NCBI GenBank assembly: GCA_049325275.1
Contig: JBMOLU010000085.1
Coordinates: 78,021-142,020 of the forward strand
Length of the DNA stretch: 64,000 nucleotides
Reading direction: 5' to 3'
Source: CAIQJJ01 sp049325275
GTDB lineage: Bacteria > Chloroflexota > Anaerolineae > Anaerolineales > UBA4823
The notes beneath the pieces were generated by a model. The model saw only the letters and a list, made by a program, of their open reading frames with translations, had not been told where the DNA came from and did no database searches. The position numbers were made by a program, and so were the translations under genes. Positions within the stretch are counted from its first letter, which is position 1. Every line of letters starts with the position of its first letter. Below, piece after piece: positions 26,077 to 34,242 of the stretch.

Positions 26077-26781
26077 ATGGAAGTGCAAATTGCGGTTGCC
26101 AAAGTCAATAAATATGCCGTTTCTGAAAGTGGAGACACCGTGGAAGTCATCGAACGTCCCAATGGCGGCGTTTCGGTGGTCATGGCCGACGGGCAAAGCT
26201 CCGGGCGCGGCGCCAAGGTGCTTTCTTCACTGGCGGTGCGCAAGGTACTGGCCTTACTTTCCGATGGGGTACGTGATGGGGCCGCAGCGCGCGCTGCCTC
26301 CGATTACCTGTATACCGAACGCAAAGGCAAAGTTTCAGCCACGTTGAATATCCTTTCGGTCGATATGCAGACCAACACCCTGGTAATCACGCGTAACAAC
26401 CCGGCCCCCATGCTGGTGGCCCACCACGAAAACATCACCTGCCTGGAAGACGAAAGCAAACCGATCGGTATCTACCGCGACACGCGGCCCCTGATTTGCG
26501 AATGGCCGCTCGATTCTGGCCTGACGGCCATTGCATATACCGATGGGCTGGTACATTGTGGCTCCCGTTACGGGCAGTCCCTGGACATTCGCTTACACGT
26601 GCGTTCCCTGCTCGAAGAGGGACAGGCAACGCCCCAGGAAATCGCCGATTCGCTGCTCCAGGAAGCCATACGGCTGGACCAGGGCCGCCCGGTAGACGAT
26701 ATCAGCATTATTGTCCTGCGGGTGATGAACCTGAGCGGGGACAATGTACGCCGCCTGGCCCTACGGCTGCCCCTGGTATGA
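26077..26781 (+). CDS. PP2C/SpoIIE-family protein phosphatase
   Basis: 234 residues forming one catalytic domain. Metal-binding aspartates are visible in VVMADGQSSGRGAKVLS (the DG motif), IAYTDGLVHCG and VDDISIIVLRV, the pattern of SpoIIE/RsbU phosphatases. There is no sensor domain, so activity must be set by a partner. Family members dephosphorylate anti-anti-sigma factors or other phosphoproteins; no such gene is adjacent. It overlaps an RCK channel-like gene by four bases, which overlaps a P-loop gene. A TAAAAT box lies 7 nt before the ATG and there is no clear ribosome site, so the message may be leaderless. Confidence 0.87.
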   Translation: MEVQIAVAKVNKYAVSESGDTVEVIERPNGGVSVVMADGQSSGRGAKVLSSLAVRKVLALLSDGVRDGAAARAASDYLYTERKGKVSATLNILSVDMQTNTLVITRNNPAPMLVAHHENITCLEDESKPIGIYRDTRPLICEWPLDSGLTAIAYTDGLVHCGSRYGQSLDIRLHVRSLLEEGQATPQEIADSLLQEAIRLDQGRPVDDISIIVLRVMNLSGDNVRRLALRLPLV

Positions 26782-27830
26782 AAAAAACGCAGCGCATCTC
26801 TTCTTTCCGCTGGCGTGAGGCGCAGGCCAGCCTGCGTGACACGATCCTGCTGCTGCGTGAGTTCGGCTGGCCGTTGTTCTTTTTTGCCTTTACGATCATC
26901 GGCGGGGGCACGCTGTATTATTACCTCGCAGAAGCGGCCGGCGAGGGCTTGAACGATATTCCCGAAGCCATTTACCAGGCGCTGCTGATGACCTTTTTGC
27001 AGGCCGGCGACTTTCCACGCACGGCCTACCTGGAGATTTTCTATTTCGCCATGCCGCTGATCGGGTTGGTTTTGCTGGCGCAGGGCATGGCCGATTTTGG
27101 CGTCGTCTTTTTCAACCGTCGCATGCGCAGCAAGGAATGGGAAATGGCCGTAGCATCCACTTTCAACAATCACATCGTCCTGATCGGGCTGGGCCATCTG
27201 GGGTTCCGCGTGGCAAGCCACCTGCACGGCATGAAGCAGGATGTCGTCGCCATCGAGCTAAATCCGTCGGCCGATCTGGTGGCTGCGGTCAAGCGCATGG
27301 GCATCCCGGTCATCGACGACGACGGTACGCGCGTCAGCACGCTGCAGGCGGCGCGTGTTTCGAAGGCGCGGGCAATTTTGCTTTGCACGCAAAACGACAG
27401 CATGAACCTGCAAATCGGCCTCAAAGCCCGCAAGCTCAACCCGAAGATTCAGGTAGTGCTGCGCATCTTCGACGATGACTTTGCCGACGCCCTCCAGGAT
27501 CAATTCGGCTTTACGGCCTTTAGCGCCACCGGCATGGCGGCGCCTGCCTTTGCCGCCGCCGCGGCGGGGGTCGAGATGACGCGCCCGCTGACCATCGAAG
27601 GAGAAACGCTCAGCCTGGCGCGCCTGACGATCTCACCCGATTCGGTTTTGACGCGTTACACGGCCGGAGAACTGGAAACCCACTACAACTTGAGCGTCGT
27701 GCTCCTACGGCGCAACCACGAGTCCGATCTGCATCCGCCGGGCGATACCCAGTTGCTCCCCGGCGATGCGCTGGCGGTACTCGGCGGGCCGGCCGAGATC
27801 AGCCTGCTCTGCCGTGATAACCACACCTGA
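26778..27830 (+). CDS. RCK (TrkA-N/TrkA-C) domain protein with a two-segment channel-like membrane part
   Basis: 350 residues, ATG overlapping the phosphatase stop. Two membrane segments (about 29-50 and 84-112) flank a short pore-like helix, as in MthK-type 2TM potassium channels, but the filter position reads TFLQAGDFPRT instead of the TVGYGD signature. The Rossmann RCK-N domain begins HIVLIGLGHLGFRVASHL at about 130 with the GxGxxG dinucleotide motif, and a TrkA-C-like domain (about 265-345) ends in LLPGDALAVLGG. RCK domains bind NAD(H), nucleotides or Ca2+ and gate K+ flux. Conduction by this protein is uncertain because of the altered filter. Confidence 0.85.
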   Translation: MKKTQRISSFRWREAQASLRDTILLLREFGWPLFFFAFTIIGGGTLYYYLAEAAGEGLNDIPEAIYQALLMTFLQAGDFPRTAYLEIFYFAMPLIGLVLLAQGMADFGVVFFNRRMRSKEWEMAVASTFNNHIVLIGLGHLGFRVASHLHGMKQDVVAIELNPSADLVAAVKRMGIPVIDDDGTRVSTLQAARVSKARAILLCTQNDSMNLQIGLKARKLNPKIQVVLRIFDDDFADALQDQFGFTAFSATGMAAPAFAAAAAGVEMTRPLTIEGETLSLARLTISPDSVLTRYTAGELETHYNLSVVLLRRNHESDLHPPGDTQLLPGDALAVLGGPAEISLLCRDNHT

Positions 27831-28192
27831 TGAGCGTGCCAACGGATGTCCGGATCGGCCTGGTCGGCCCCTGCGGAGCCGGAAAAACAACCCTGCGCCG
27901 GCTGTTGATGGCTGTAGGCTATTCCAACGTACGCCATATCGCCCAAGAGCATTCGTACACACCCGGCATGTGGCAAAAGCTGGTCAACCCCGAAGTGCTG
28001 GTTTACCTCGATGTCTCGTACGAAAACACAGTCTCGCGGCGGCAACTGAACTGGACACGGCAGGAATATGAAGAACAGCTACGGCGGCTGAATCACGCCC
28101 GCCAGCACGCCGATCTGATCGTCGACACCAACCCGCTCGCCCCACAGCAGGTGCTCGAACAAATTCAGCGTTTCCTGAACGGATGGGGGTAG
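27830..28192 (+). CDS. Small P-loop NTPase/kinase-like protein
   Basis: 120 residues, ATG sharing one base with the channel gene stop (TGATG). Walker A reads GLVGPCGAGKTTLRRLL at the N-terminus; VLVYLDVS is the likely Walker B-type strand, and a basic helix QLRRLNHARQHADLIVDTN follows. The fold resembles small nucleotide or metabolite kinases, but no family-specific motif is evident, so the substrate is unknown. It is the last gene of the phosphatase-channel-P-loop trio and lies 102 bp before a convergent murE. Confidence 0.75.
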   Translation: MSVPTDVRIGLVGPCGAGKTTLRRLLMAVGYSNVRHIAQEHSYTPGMWQKLVNPEVLVYLDVSYENTVSRRQLNWTRQEYEEQLRRLNHARQHADLIVDTNPLAPQQVLEQIQRFLNGWG

Positions 28193-28237
28193 CCAAAGTC
28201 ATCCGGCGCGGCATAGCACCCAAGCATCGGGCTACAA

Positions 28238-28253
28238 GCCGGTTTCAACCGGC
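28238..28253 (+). terminator. Short hairpin after the P-loop gene
   Basis: GCCGGTT-TC-AACCGGC can form a tight 6-7 bp stem about 45 bp after the P-loop stop. It is one of two hairpins in this convergent gap; no T-run follows, so a terminator role is only possible. Confidence 0.35.
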
Positions 28254-28263
28254 GCAGCTCGAA

Positions 28264-28291
28264 GCCCGGACATTCATATTCATGTCCGGGC
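28264..28291. terminator. Symmetric hairpin between convergent genes
   Basis: GCCCGGACAT and ATGTCCGGGC form a perfect 10-bp stem with an 8-nt loop, 3 bp after the murE stop and 71 bp after the P-loop stop. Its position between converging genes fits a bidirectional terminator, although the T-runs are missing. Confidence 0.5.
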
Positions 28292-28294
28292 GGA

Positions 28295-29890
28295 TCAGGC
28301 AGGCACAGCGGACTGGCTCGACGTAGGCAGGTAAGGCATGGCCGGCCCGGTATCCCCCAAGCGCCCGGCCAGCGCCGCTCGCATGGCAGTGCGGTCATCC
28401 CAGGGATACTCGGTCTCGCCGAAACACATCGACTGCTCGTGGCCTTTGCCGCAGGCCATGACGATATCGCCCGGCTGCGCCAGCGAGACGGCAAACCGCA
28501 GGGCGTCCCCGCGGTCGGGCACACGCCAGAAGGTTTCCCCATCCACCCCACCCCGCGACCCGGCCGCCGCCGCCATCTCAGCCAGGATGCCATCCAACGA
28601 TTCCGTGCGCGGGTCTTCTGCCGTCAGAATCGTCAGATCGGCCAGTTCGGCGGAAACTTCGGCCATCATGCGGCGCTTTTCTTTGTCGCGCAGGCCGGCG
28701 GAGCCGAAAACGACGATCACCCGGCGCCCGGTAAGCTGGCGTACGGTCTCGATCGCGTTTTTGAGCGCGTTGGGCGTATGGGCAAAGTCTACAATGGCGG
28801 TAAAAGGCTGGCCGAGATCGATGCGCTCCATGCGGCCGGGGATGCCTTCCAGGGCCGCAATCCCGCGGGCTGCTGCTTCAGGACTCGCACCGAGACCGAC
28901 TACCGCCACAGCCAGCGCCGCCAGGCAGTTGGAGACGTTGAAAGCTCCGACCAGCTTGCTCTGCACCGGCACGCAAAAACCAGGCCCCATGGCATCGAAA
29001 ACAATCCCGGCGGGCAAGTAGCGGATGTTTGCTGCCCGCACATCCGCAGCCGGGGTCAGGCCATAAGAAACGCTGCGGATGCGGCTCTCCGGCGGCAACG
29101 AATCGTTGGCTATACGAACAACATCCGGCAGGAAAGCGTAGGAGCCATCGTCCCGGTTGAGCACGGCCAGGTGCGGGCAGGCGGTGGCCTTCTGCGGCGT
29201 TTCGGCCAGAAGCCGGAACAGGCGCGCCTTGGCGGCTTGGTAGTTTGCCAGCGAACCGTGCTCGTTGAGGTGCTCGTGCGTGATATTGGTGACGGCGGCG
29301 ATATCATATAGCGAGGCGTCTACGCGGTGCTGCGATAGCCCGTGCGAGGTGGTTTCCAGTACGACGTGCGTCAAACCGGCGGCCACCATCCTGGCAAGAT
29401 AGCGCTGCACGTCAGGTGCGTCGGGTGTGGTGACGTGAAAACCGGTATCGAGCACTTCGTCGCCGATGACGGCGTTGACGGTCGAGACCAGGCCCGTTGC
29501 AAAACCGGCGGCGCGCAGCGCCTGGTAGAGCAGGTTGGCCGTGGTTGTCTTCCCATCGGTGCCGGTGACGCCGATCACGGTCAGCTTCTTGCCGGGCCAG
29601 CCGTAAAACGCAGCGGCCAGGTAGGTAGCGGCCTGACGGCTGTTGGACACACGAATGTAAGGCACGGCCAGGCCTTCCAGCGCTTCGCTTCCTACCACTG
29701 CGGCAGCGCCACGGGCGATCGCATCGGGGACAAAGCGGTGACCGTCGGTAGGCGGCCCCGAAAGGACGATGAACAAATCGCCCGGCCGAACCTTGCGCGA
29801 GTCGATGGCAATGCCGGTGATGGACGTGTTGGGTACGGGGGAATGGATGGGAAGGGGAAAGGTATCGAAGAGGGAGGCAAGAGAAGGCAT
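28295..29890 (-). CDS. murE: UDP-N-acetylmuramyl-tripeptide synthetase (MurE-type Mur ligase)
   Basis: 531 residues, slightly longer than typical MurE (about 490). The N-terminal UDP-binding domain contains ITGIAIDSRKVRPGDLFI; the ATP site is VIGVTGTDGKTTTANLLYQA; ETTSHGLSQHRV and TNITHEHLNEHG are central Mur-ligase motifs; the C-terminal domain has VDFAHTPNAL and CGKGHEQS. The enzyme adds the third amino acid to UDP-MurNAc-L-Ala-D-Glu. The usual DNPR motif that selects meso-diaminopimelate reads EDPR here; the Arg is kept, which favours meso-DAP but does not prove it. The ATG at 29890 was chosen because the upstream in-frame extension has no Mur-like sequence. The gene stands alone, not in a dcw cluster. 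Confidence 0.92.
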   Translation of the reverse strand: MPSLASLFDTFPLPIHSPVPNTSITGIAIDSRKVRPGDLFIVLSGPPTDGHRFVPDAIARGAAAVVGSEALEGLAVPYIRVSNSRQAATYLAAAFYGWPGKKLTVIGVTGTDGKTTTANLLYQALRAAGFATGLVSTVNAVIGDEVLDTGFHVTTPDAPDVQRYLARMVAAGLTHVVLETTSHGLSQHRVDASLYDIAAVTNITHEHLNEHGSLANYQAAKARLFRLLAETPQKATACPHLAVLNRDDGSYAFLPDVVRIANDSLPPESRIRSVSYGLTPAADVRAANIRYLPAGIVFDAMGPGFCVPVQSKLVGAFNVSNCLAALAVAVVGLGASPEAAARGIAALEGIPGRMERIDLGQPFTAIVDFAHTPNALKNAIETVRQLTGRRVIVVFGSAGLRDKEKRRMMAEVSAELADLTILTAEDPRTESLDGILAEMAAAAGSRGGVDGETFWRVPDRGDALRFAVSLAQPGDIVMACGKGHEQSMCFGETEYPWDDRTAMRAALAGRLGDTGPAMPYLPTSSQSAVPA

Positions 29891-30145
29891 AGGCTTGAAG
29901 TTAAGCTTGAAAAGCGACAGAAAGGACGTGCAAAAGTTCGTAGGTATCGGTGGATAGGCCAAGCGCTTGCAGCAGTCGGCCTTGCGTAGCGGGCCGATCG
30001 TGCAGCCAGCCAACGAGCAAGAAAACCGATTCCCAACCACGCCAGGGGAGATGCCCGCATGGATAGCGTATAGGTCCACGGGTACCGTCAGCAGTACGAT
30101 AAGCAGTGACAGACGGCGAAGCCTGGGTGGCACGATATGCTTTAC
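29891..30145 (-). other. murE leader region, no gene seen
   Basis: About 255 bp between the atp terminator and murE. The frame is open on the minus strand, but the translated sequence is Cys- and Arg-rich with no Mur-ligase resemblance, and the ribosome site is weak throughout. The murE promoter must lie here; I could not pick a convincing -35/-10 pair. Confidence 0.4.
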
Positions 30146-30181
30146 ACAAAAGAAAACAGACGCCCGGTTGCCGAGCGCCTG
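30146..30181 (-). terminator. Rho-independent terminator of the atp operon
   Basis: On the minus strand an 11-bp stem with two G-T pairs (CAGGCGCTCGG pairing with CCGGGCGTCTG) closes on a CAA loop and is followed by TTTTCTTTTG. It begins 32 bp after the stop of the b-delta gene, so it ends the atp operon before any F1 gene. Confidence 0.88.
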
Positions 30182-30212
30182 TAAGTTTACCACGAGTGGG
30201 TTTGTGATAAAG

Positions 30213-30950
30213 TTACGCCAGACTCTGCCTGAGGCTGTCCAACTGCCCGGCGACCGAAGCGTCGAGCACCTTGCCGCCGGCCTTGATCACCAGGCCGCCC
30301 AGGATCGACGGGTCGACGTGAAAGTTGACGCTGGCCTGTTCGCCGAGCTTGTTCAGCACGTCACGCCGGACGACGGATTTTTCGGCGTCGGTCAGCGGCA
30401 GGGCGCTGGTGACGTCGGCGGACGCACCGCTGATGGCGGCGCCTTCGAGCACGACCACCTTGCCAGCCTTGACACCCGAGAAGAACTCATCGAGCAGGGC
30501 GTGCTGGCGCTTCTCGTCGAGCGCCTCGCCGATCAGTTTTTGGGCGGCGGCAATCGAGATCGCCACGACCTGGCCGCGTACTTCACCCAAGATGCGTTCG
30601 CGCTCCTGGTATGCGTCTGCCAGGGCGGCTTCACGCTGCTTGACGATTTCTGTATCCGCAACCGCCTTCACTTCCAGTGCGGCCTTGTCGGCCTTCTCGG
30701 CGGCTTCACTGACGACGCTGTTGGCGCGGGCCTGTGCCTCACCGATGACGGCAGCCGCTTCTTTCTCCGCGTTGGCGCGGGCCTCGGCGGCAATGCGGGC
30801 GTCTTCGAGACCCTGAGCAATCGTCATACGGCGCTTTTCCAGCAGGCCCAAAACCGGCCGGTAAACCCAGCCTGCCAGGATGATGAACAGGATGATGAAA
30901 CTGCCGATGTAAACCAGCAAATATCCTAAGTTAAGTCCGAGTGCTTCCAA
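30213..30950 (-). CDS. ATP synthase F0 subunit b fused to the delta C-terminal domain
   Basis: 245 residues. The N-terminus is a typical b subunit: one membrane segment (YLLVYIGSFIILFIILAGWVYRPV) and a long charged helix rich in Ala/Glu/Arg to about residue 155. The last 90 residues (LTDAEKSVVRRDVLNKLG, then HVDPSILGGLVIKAGGKVLD) match the C-terminal domain of subunit delta. The N-terminal six-helix domain of delta is absent. The start is TTG at 30950, chosen because a perfect AGGAGG lies 6 nt upstream and no ATG precedes the membrane segment. The protein is part of the peripheral stalk. A b-delta fusion is known in mycobacteria, with a longer delta part. Confidence 0.88.
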   Translation of the reverse strand: MEALGLNLGYLLVYIGSFIILFIILAGWVYRPVLGLLEKRRMTIAQGLEDARIAAEARANAEKEAAAVIGEAQARANSVVSEAAEKADKAALEVKAVADTEIVKQREAALADAYQERERILGEVRGQVVAISIAAAQKLIGEALDEKRQHALLDEFFSGVKAGKVVVLEGAAISGASADVTSALPLTDAEKSVVRRDVLNKLGEQASVNFHVDPSILGGLVIKAGGKVLDASVAGQLDSLRQSLA

Positions 30951-30983
30951 AGCAGACCTCCTTTGCGTCGGTGCAGGCAGGCA

Positions 30984-31223
30984 CTAAAATACGAACAAGA
31001 TCAGCAACGCCACCACAAGGCAATAAATGGCGACCGCTTCGGCAAAGGCGATCCCCAGGATCATATTGGTTTGCACCAGGCCGCTGGCGTCGGGGTTGCG
31101 GGCCATCCCCTGCACGGCGCCACTGGCGACGATCCCGATCCCGGCGCCGGCGCCAATTGCGCCGATCATCGCCAAACCGGCACCGATCAACTTCCCTAAA
31201 ATGGTTGCTGCTGCGACATCCAT
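30984..31223 (-). CDS. atpE: ATP synthase F0 subunit c
   Basis: 79 residues forming two membrane helices. Helix one has the glycine-rich GAIGAGAGIGIVASGAVQGMARNP pattern and polar loop; helix two carries the ion-binding Glu in GIAFAEAVAIYCLVV. The Gln and Ser/Thr ligands of Na+-binding rings are missing next to the Glu, which suggests proton coupling. The ATG at 31223 has an AGGAGG site; the longer in-frame form starting at 31283 adds a polar tail unlike subunit c. It lies between atpB and the b-delta gene. Confidence 0.96.
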   Translation of the reverse strand: MDVAAATILGKLIGAGLAMIGAIGAGAGIGIVASGAVQGMARNPDASGLVQTNMILGIAFAEAVAIYCLVVALLILFVF

Positions 31224-31301
31224 GGAAACGTTCCTCCTAAATTTCTGTATTGAGATAAGTGATGCGTGATGCGTGCTCCGCAACGGGAACAGGCAAACGC
31301 G

Positions 31302-32420
31302 CTAGTGAGCAGGTTCACCTTCATGATCGCCGTGGCCCTGCGTGGCCTGGGACATGAAGACCATCGTCAGCATACCAAAAACGATTGCCTGGATGGCGCC
31401 GACGAAAAATTCCAACATGAGAAAACCGGATTGGGCGAAGAAAGGCACCAGCGAGCCGATGACCATCAAGAGCACCGAGCCGGCGAAGATATTGCCAAAA
31501 AGACGGAAGGCAAACGAGATGACTTTGGAAAGCTCTGAAATCAATTCGAGCAAACCGACGACGAAATCGAGCGCGCCGAAGAAGGGTTTCGTGAAGAGAT
31601 GCTTGACGTTGACGAACTTGGTGAAATAGGAGAACTTCTGCGCCCGAAAGCCGATCACCTGTGTCATCACGACGGCGATCAGGGCCAGGGCGACCGTGAA
31701 GTTCAAGTCCGTCGAAGTGACCCGTAAGAATGGAATCAAGGTATAGCCTTCGCCGTGCTCAGCTTCTTCTTTGACGATGGTGGCCACGCCCGGGATGAGT
31801 TCCTTGACGGCATGGCCGTGTTCAGCGTGTTCGAGGACACCGATCGTATCGACGATGGGAAAGAGTTCGGTCCAGTTGGAAACCAGGACGAGCAAGGTAA
31901 TGGTGGCGAAGAATGGAAAGATGGTCCTGGCCCATTTTCCGGCTGTCGATTCGGTAATATTGTAGATGGCTTCGAGCATGAATTCGATCACGCCCGAAAC
32001 ACCGCCGGGGACCATCTCACCGCTGAGCACGGCGCGGCGCACGGCCAAGCCGATCAGGCCGAGAACCGTCATCGAGATCACCAGGCCGGTGAGCGTGTTC
32101 GTCCAGTGAAAAGAGGGGACGAGATAGGGCAGCGCCGCCAGAAAACCGAGCCAACCCGCAAGCAAGAAGGCTTCCCAGGCTTTGTTCAGCAAGCCGACCA
32201 CCAAAATCAGCAGGGCCGCCAGGAGCGCCAACACGATCACGGTGACGCCCCAGCCTTCCAGCGGCACCTTCTCAGCGGCCATCTGGATGTGGGGTAAAAC
32301 CGGGGCAAAGGCTTTTGCCGCCAGGTAGTTCCCGATGATGACTGCCAAGACGATCCAACGTTTGAAGCCCCAACGCCAACCCGTCTGCTGCATACCCGTT
32401 TGCTTATGAGTTTCTGCCAC
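31302..32420 (-). CDS. atpB: ATP synthase F0 subunit a
   Basis: About 372 residues with six or more membrane segments. The essential Arg lies in SFAFRLFGNIFAGS and the C-terminal helix contains FVGAIQAIVFGMLTMVF, both diagnostic of subunit a. The N-terminal part is longer than in E. coli (271 residues). Three starts are possible: ATG 32429 directly abutting AGGAGG, GTG 32420 with the same AGGAGG at 9 nt, and ATG 32393 with no clear site. The GTG is preferred for spacing but ATG 32393 is a fair alternative. The start overlaps the atpI stop, so translation is coupled. The protein forms the proton half-channels against the c ring. Confidence 0.92.
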   Translation of the reverse strand: MAETHKQTGMQQTGWRWGFKRWIVLAVIIGNYLAAKAFAPVLPHIQMAAEKVPLEGWGVTVIVLALLAALLILVVGLLNKAWEAFLLAGWLGFLAALPYLVPSFHWTNTLTGLVISMTVLGLIGLAVRRAVLSGEMVPGGVSGVIEFMLEAIYNITESTAGKWARTIFPFFATITLLVLVSNWTELFPIVDTIGVLEHAEHGHAVKELIPGVATIVKEEAEHGEGYTLIPFLRVTSTDLNFTVALALIAVVMTQVIGFRAQKFSYFTKFVNVKHLFTKPFFGALDFVVGLLELISELSKVISFAFRLFGNIFAGSVLLMVIGSLVPFFAQSGFLMLEFFVGAIQAIVFGMLTMVFMSQATQGHGDHEGEPAH

Positions 32421-32715
32421 GCTCAGCATCCTCCTGGGATTGTTCTTTGGGTGAAGTCGGCTTGATACGAGCGGTGGCCTTGTTGACAACCCAGAACATC
32501 ATCACCAAGGTCACCGGCACACTCGCCAACAGCAAAATCAATGTGAATAAAGGCTTGGTATCGAACTGCTTATCCAGCCACAAGCCACCGAACAGAGAAA
32601 ACAAGATCACGAACAGGGTCAGAAACCCCACCTGCCCGGCCACGGCGGCCAGAGTCAGGTTGAAGACGTACTGGGTGCGATTCTTGTCGGGTTTCTCTGA
32701 TTCGGACTGGGTCAT
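32404..32715 (-). CDS. atpI: ATP synthase assembly protein I-like (AtpI/AtpZ family)
   Basis: 103 residues with two membrane helices (about 21-46 and 56-77) and hydrophilic ends, the size and layout of AtpI/AtpZ-type proteins that help assemble the c ring or carry Mg2+. Identity rests on position at the head of the atp operon and on topology, since the family is poorly conserved. The ATG at 32715 has no ribosome site and lies about 10 nt after a -10 box, suggesting a leaderless message. Confidence 0.75.
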   Translation of the reverse strand: MTQSESEKPDKNRTQYVFNLTLAAVAGQVGFLTLFVILFSLFGGLWLDKQFDTKPLFTLILLLASVPVTLVMMFWVVNKATARIKPTSPKEQSQEDAERGRNS

Positions 32716-32725
32716 AGGACGCAAA

Positions 32726-32755
32726 ATTTTATCACGGGGAGACGAAAACCGTCAA
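32726..32755 (-). promoter_or_regulatory. Promoter of the atp operon
   Basis: On the minus strand TTGACG (32755-32750), 18-bp spacer and TAAAAT (32731-32726) lie between the nuoN stop and atpI. The start of transcription would fall within a few bases of the atpI ATG at 32715, so the first gene would be leaderless. Read-through from nuo remains possible because no terminator separates the two. Confidence 0.62.
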
Positions 32756-32775
32756 CGAATTTGCACCAAACATAT

Positions 32776-34242
32776 CTAAAATAGGGATGCCGCCGCCCCC
32801 TGCGACCAACCGAACCACGGCGCAAACCACGTACCGAGCAGAAGAATGCCCCCGACCAGCAGGAGCAAGGCCAGGGCATAAGGCCGTGAGAGCGGCAATG
32901 GCTTTTGTTCCTCGGCGGGATCGTCCTGGCGGTAGAGGTAGATATATTTGAGCACCGTCAGGTAGTAGTACAGGCCAACAATCGAATTGAGTACGCCGAT
33001 GACGGCAAGCAAGACGAAATCGGCGTCCACCGCCGCCGCGAAAACGAACACCTTGGCAATGAATCCACCAAAGGGCGGCATACCCGAAAGGGAAAGAAAA
33101 GCCACCAGCAAGACGAGCGCCAGGGCCGGCGAACGGCGGCTGAGGCCCTTGTAGGCATCGAAATCGCTGCGCCCCGAAACGCGCTCGAAGGCTGCCACGG
33201 CGCCAAAAGCGGCCAGGTTGGTCAGCAAATAGGCGATCAGGTAAAAAACGACGCTCGGGAAACCCAGCCCCATGCCGGTCGGGGCGATGGCGACCACGCC
33301 GATCAGGATGTACCCGGCATGAGCGATGGACGAATAGGCCAGCAGGCGCTTGACGTTGTGCTGCGCCAGCGCCAGCAAGTTGCCAAGCGTCATCGTAACG
33401 ATAGCGATTGCGCCCAGGATCATCTGCCACGAAGCCGAGGCCTCCGGAAAGGCCGCCTGCAAGACACGCATCAACACGGCAAACCCGGCCGCCTTCGAGG
33501 CCGTGGAAAGGAAACCGGCCACCGGGGTCGGCGCGCCTTCATACACATCCGGCGCCCAAAAGTGGAACGGCACCGCAGAAATCTTGAAGCTGAACCCGGC
33601 CAGCACCAGCCCCAGCACCACGAGCAGCAAGGCCACGGGGAGCTGGCCGAGTTCGGCGATCAGGCCGTATAGGCTGGTGGTGCCGGTAAAGCCGTACAGC
33701 AGGCTGAAGCCATAGAGCAGAATGGCCGACGACATGGCCCCAAAGAGCAGGTACTTGAAACCTGCTTCGGCCGATTTTGCATCGCGCACGACGAAGCCGG
33801 CCAATACATACAAGGGGATCGAGGCCGTTTCGATGGCCAGGTAGAGCATCACCAGGTCGCCTGCCGAGGCCATCAGATTCATGCCCAGGATAGAAATTAG
33901 CATCAGGATGTAAAATTCGCCCTTGCGGCCGATGGCGTCGAAATCGAGGGCAAACAGGGCCGTGATCAGCCCGCCGAAGAGGAACAACAGGCGGAAGGCA
34001 AAGCCCAGGCCGTCGTCGCGGATCATGCCGCCGAAGATCAGTTCGGGCGTAGCAGGCGGGCGGGAGACCGCCACCGAAAGGAAGAGGATTATTGCCAGGC
34101 CCACGGCGGTCACCCACCCGAGGGCACGCCTGCGTTCGTCCGGCCAAAAGGCATCCAGCGCCAGCACGACCCCGGCCAGCACGACCAGCAAAATTTCCGG
34201 CAAGATTGCCAGCAACATCGAAGGTTCGTAACTCACGAACAC
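32776..34242 (-). CDS. nuoN: NADH-quinone oxidoreductase subunit N
   Basis: 488 residues, about 14 membrane helices, an antiporter-like subunit of complex I. Key features are the conserved Glu in LYLAIETASIPLYVLAGF, a long run of helices with Lys residues (QHNVKRLLAYSSIAHAGYIL), and FLSLSGMPPFGGFIAKVFVF near the end, all typical of NuoN. The start is GTG at 34242, chosen for AGGAGG 6 nt upstream; its first base pair lies within the preceding nuoM stop. It is the last nuo gene here, about 60 bp before atpI. Confidence 0.95.
   Translation of the reverse strand: MFVSYEPSMLLAILPEILLVVLAGVVLALDAFWPDERRRALGWVTAVGLAIILFLSVAVSRPPATPELIFGGMIRDDGLGFAFRLLFLFGGLITALFALDFDAIGRKGEFYILMLISILGMNLMASAGDLVMLYLAIETASIPLYVLAGFVVRDAKSAEAGFKYLLFGAMSSAILLYGFSLLYGFTGTTSLYGLIAELGQLPVALLLVVLGLVLAGFSFKISAVPFHFWAPDVYEGAPTPVAGFLSTASKAAGFAVLMRVLQAAFPEASASWQMILGAIAIVTMTLGNLLALAQHNVKRLLAYSSIAHAGYILIGVVAIAPTGMGLGFPSVVFYLIAYLLTNLAAFGAVAAFERVSGRSDFDAYKGLSRRSPALALVLLVAFLSLSGMPPFGGFIAKVFVFAAAVDADFVLLAVIGVLNSIVGLYYYLTVLKYIYLYRQDDPAEEQKPLPLSRPYALALLLLVGGILLLGTWFAPWFGWSQGAAASLF

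Noticed and set aside
29891..30193. 101-residue N-terminal extension of MurE
   Set aside because: The extension has no Mur-ligase sequence, overlaps the atp terminator, and MurE proteins begin near the chosen ATG.
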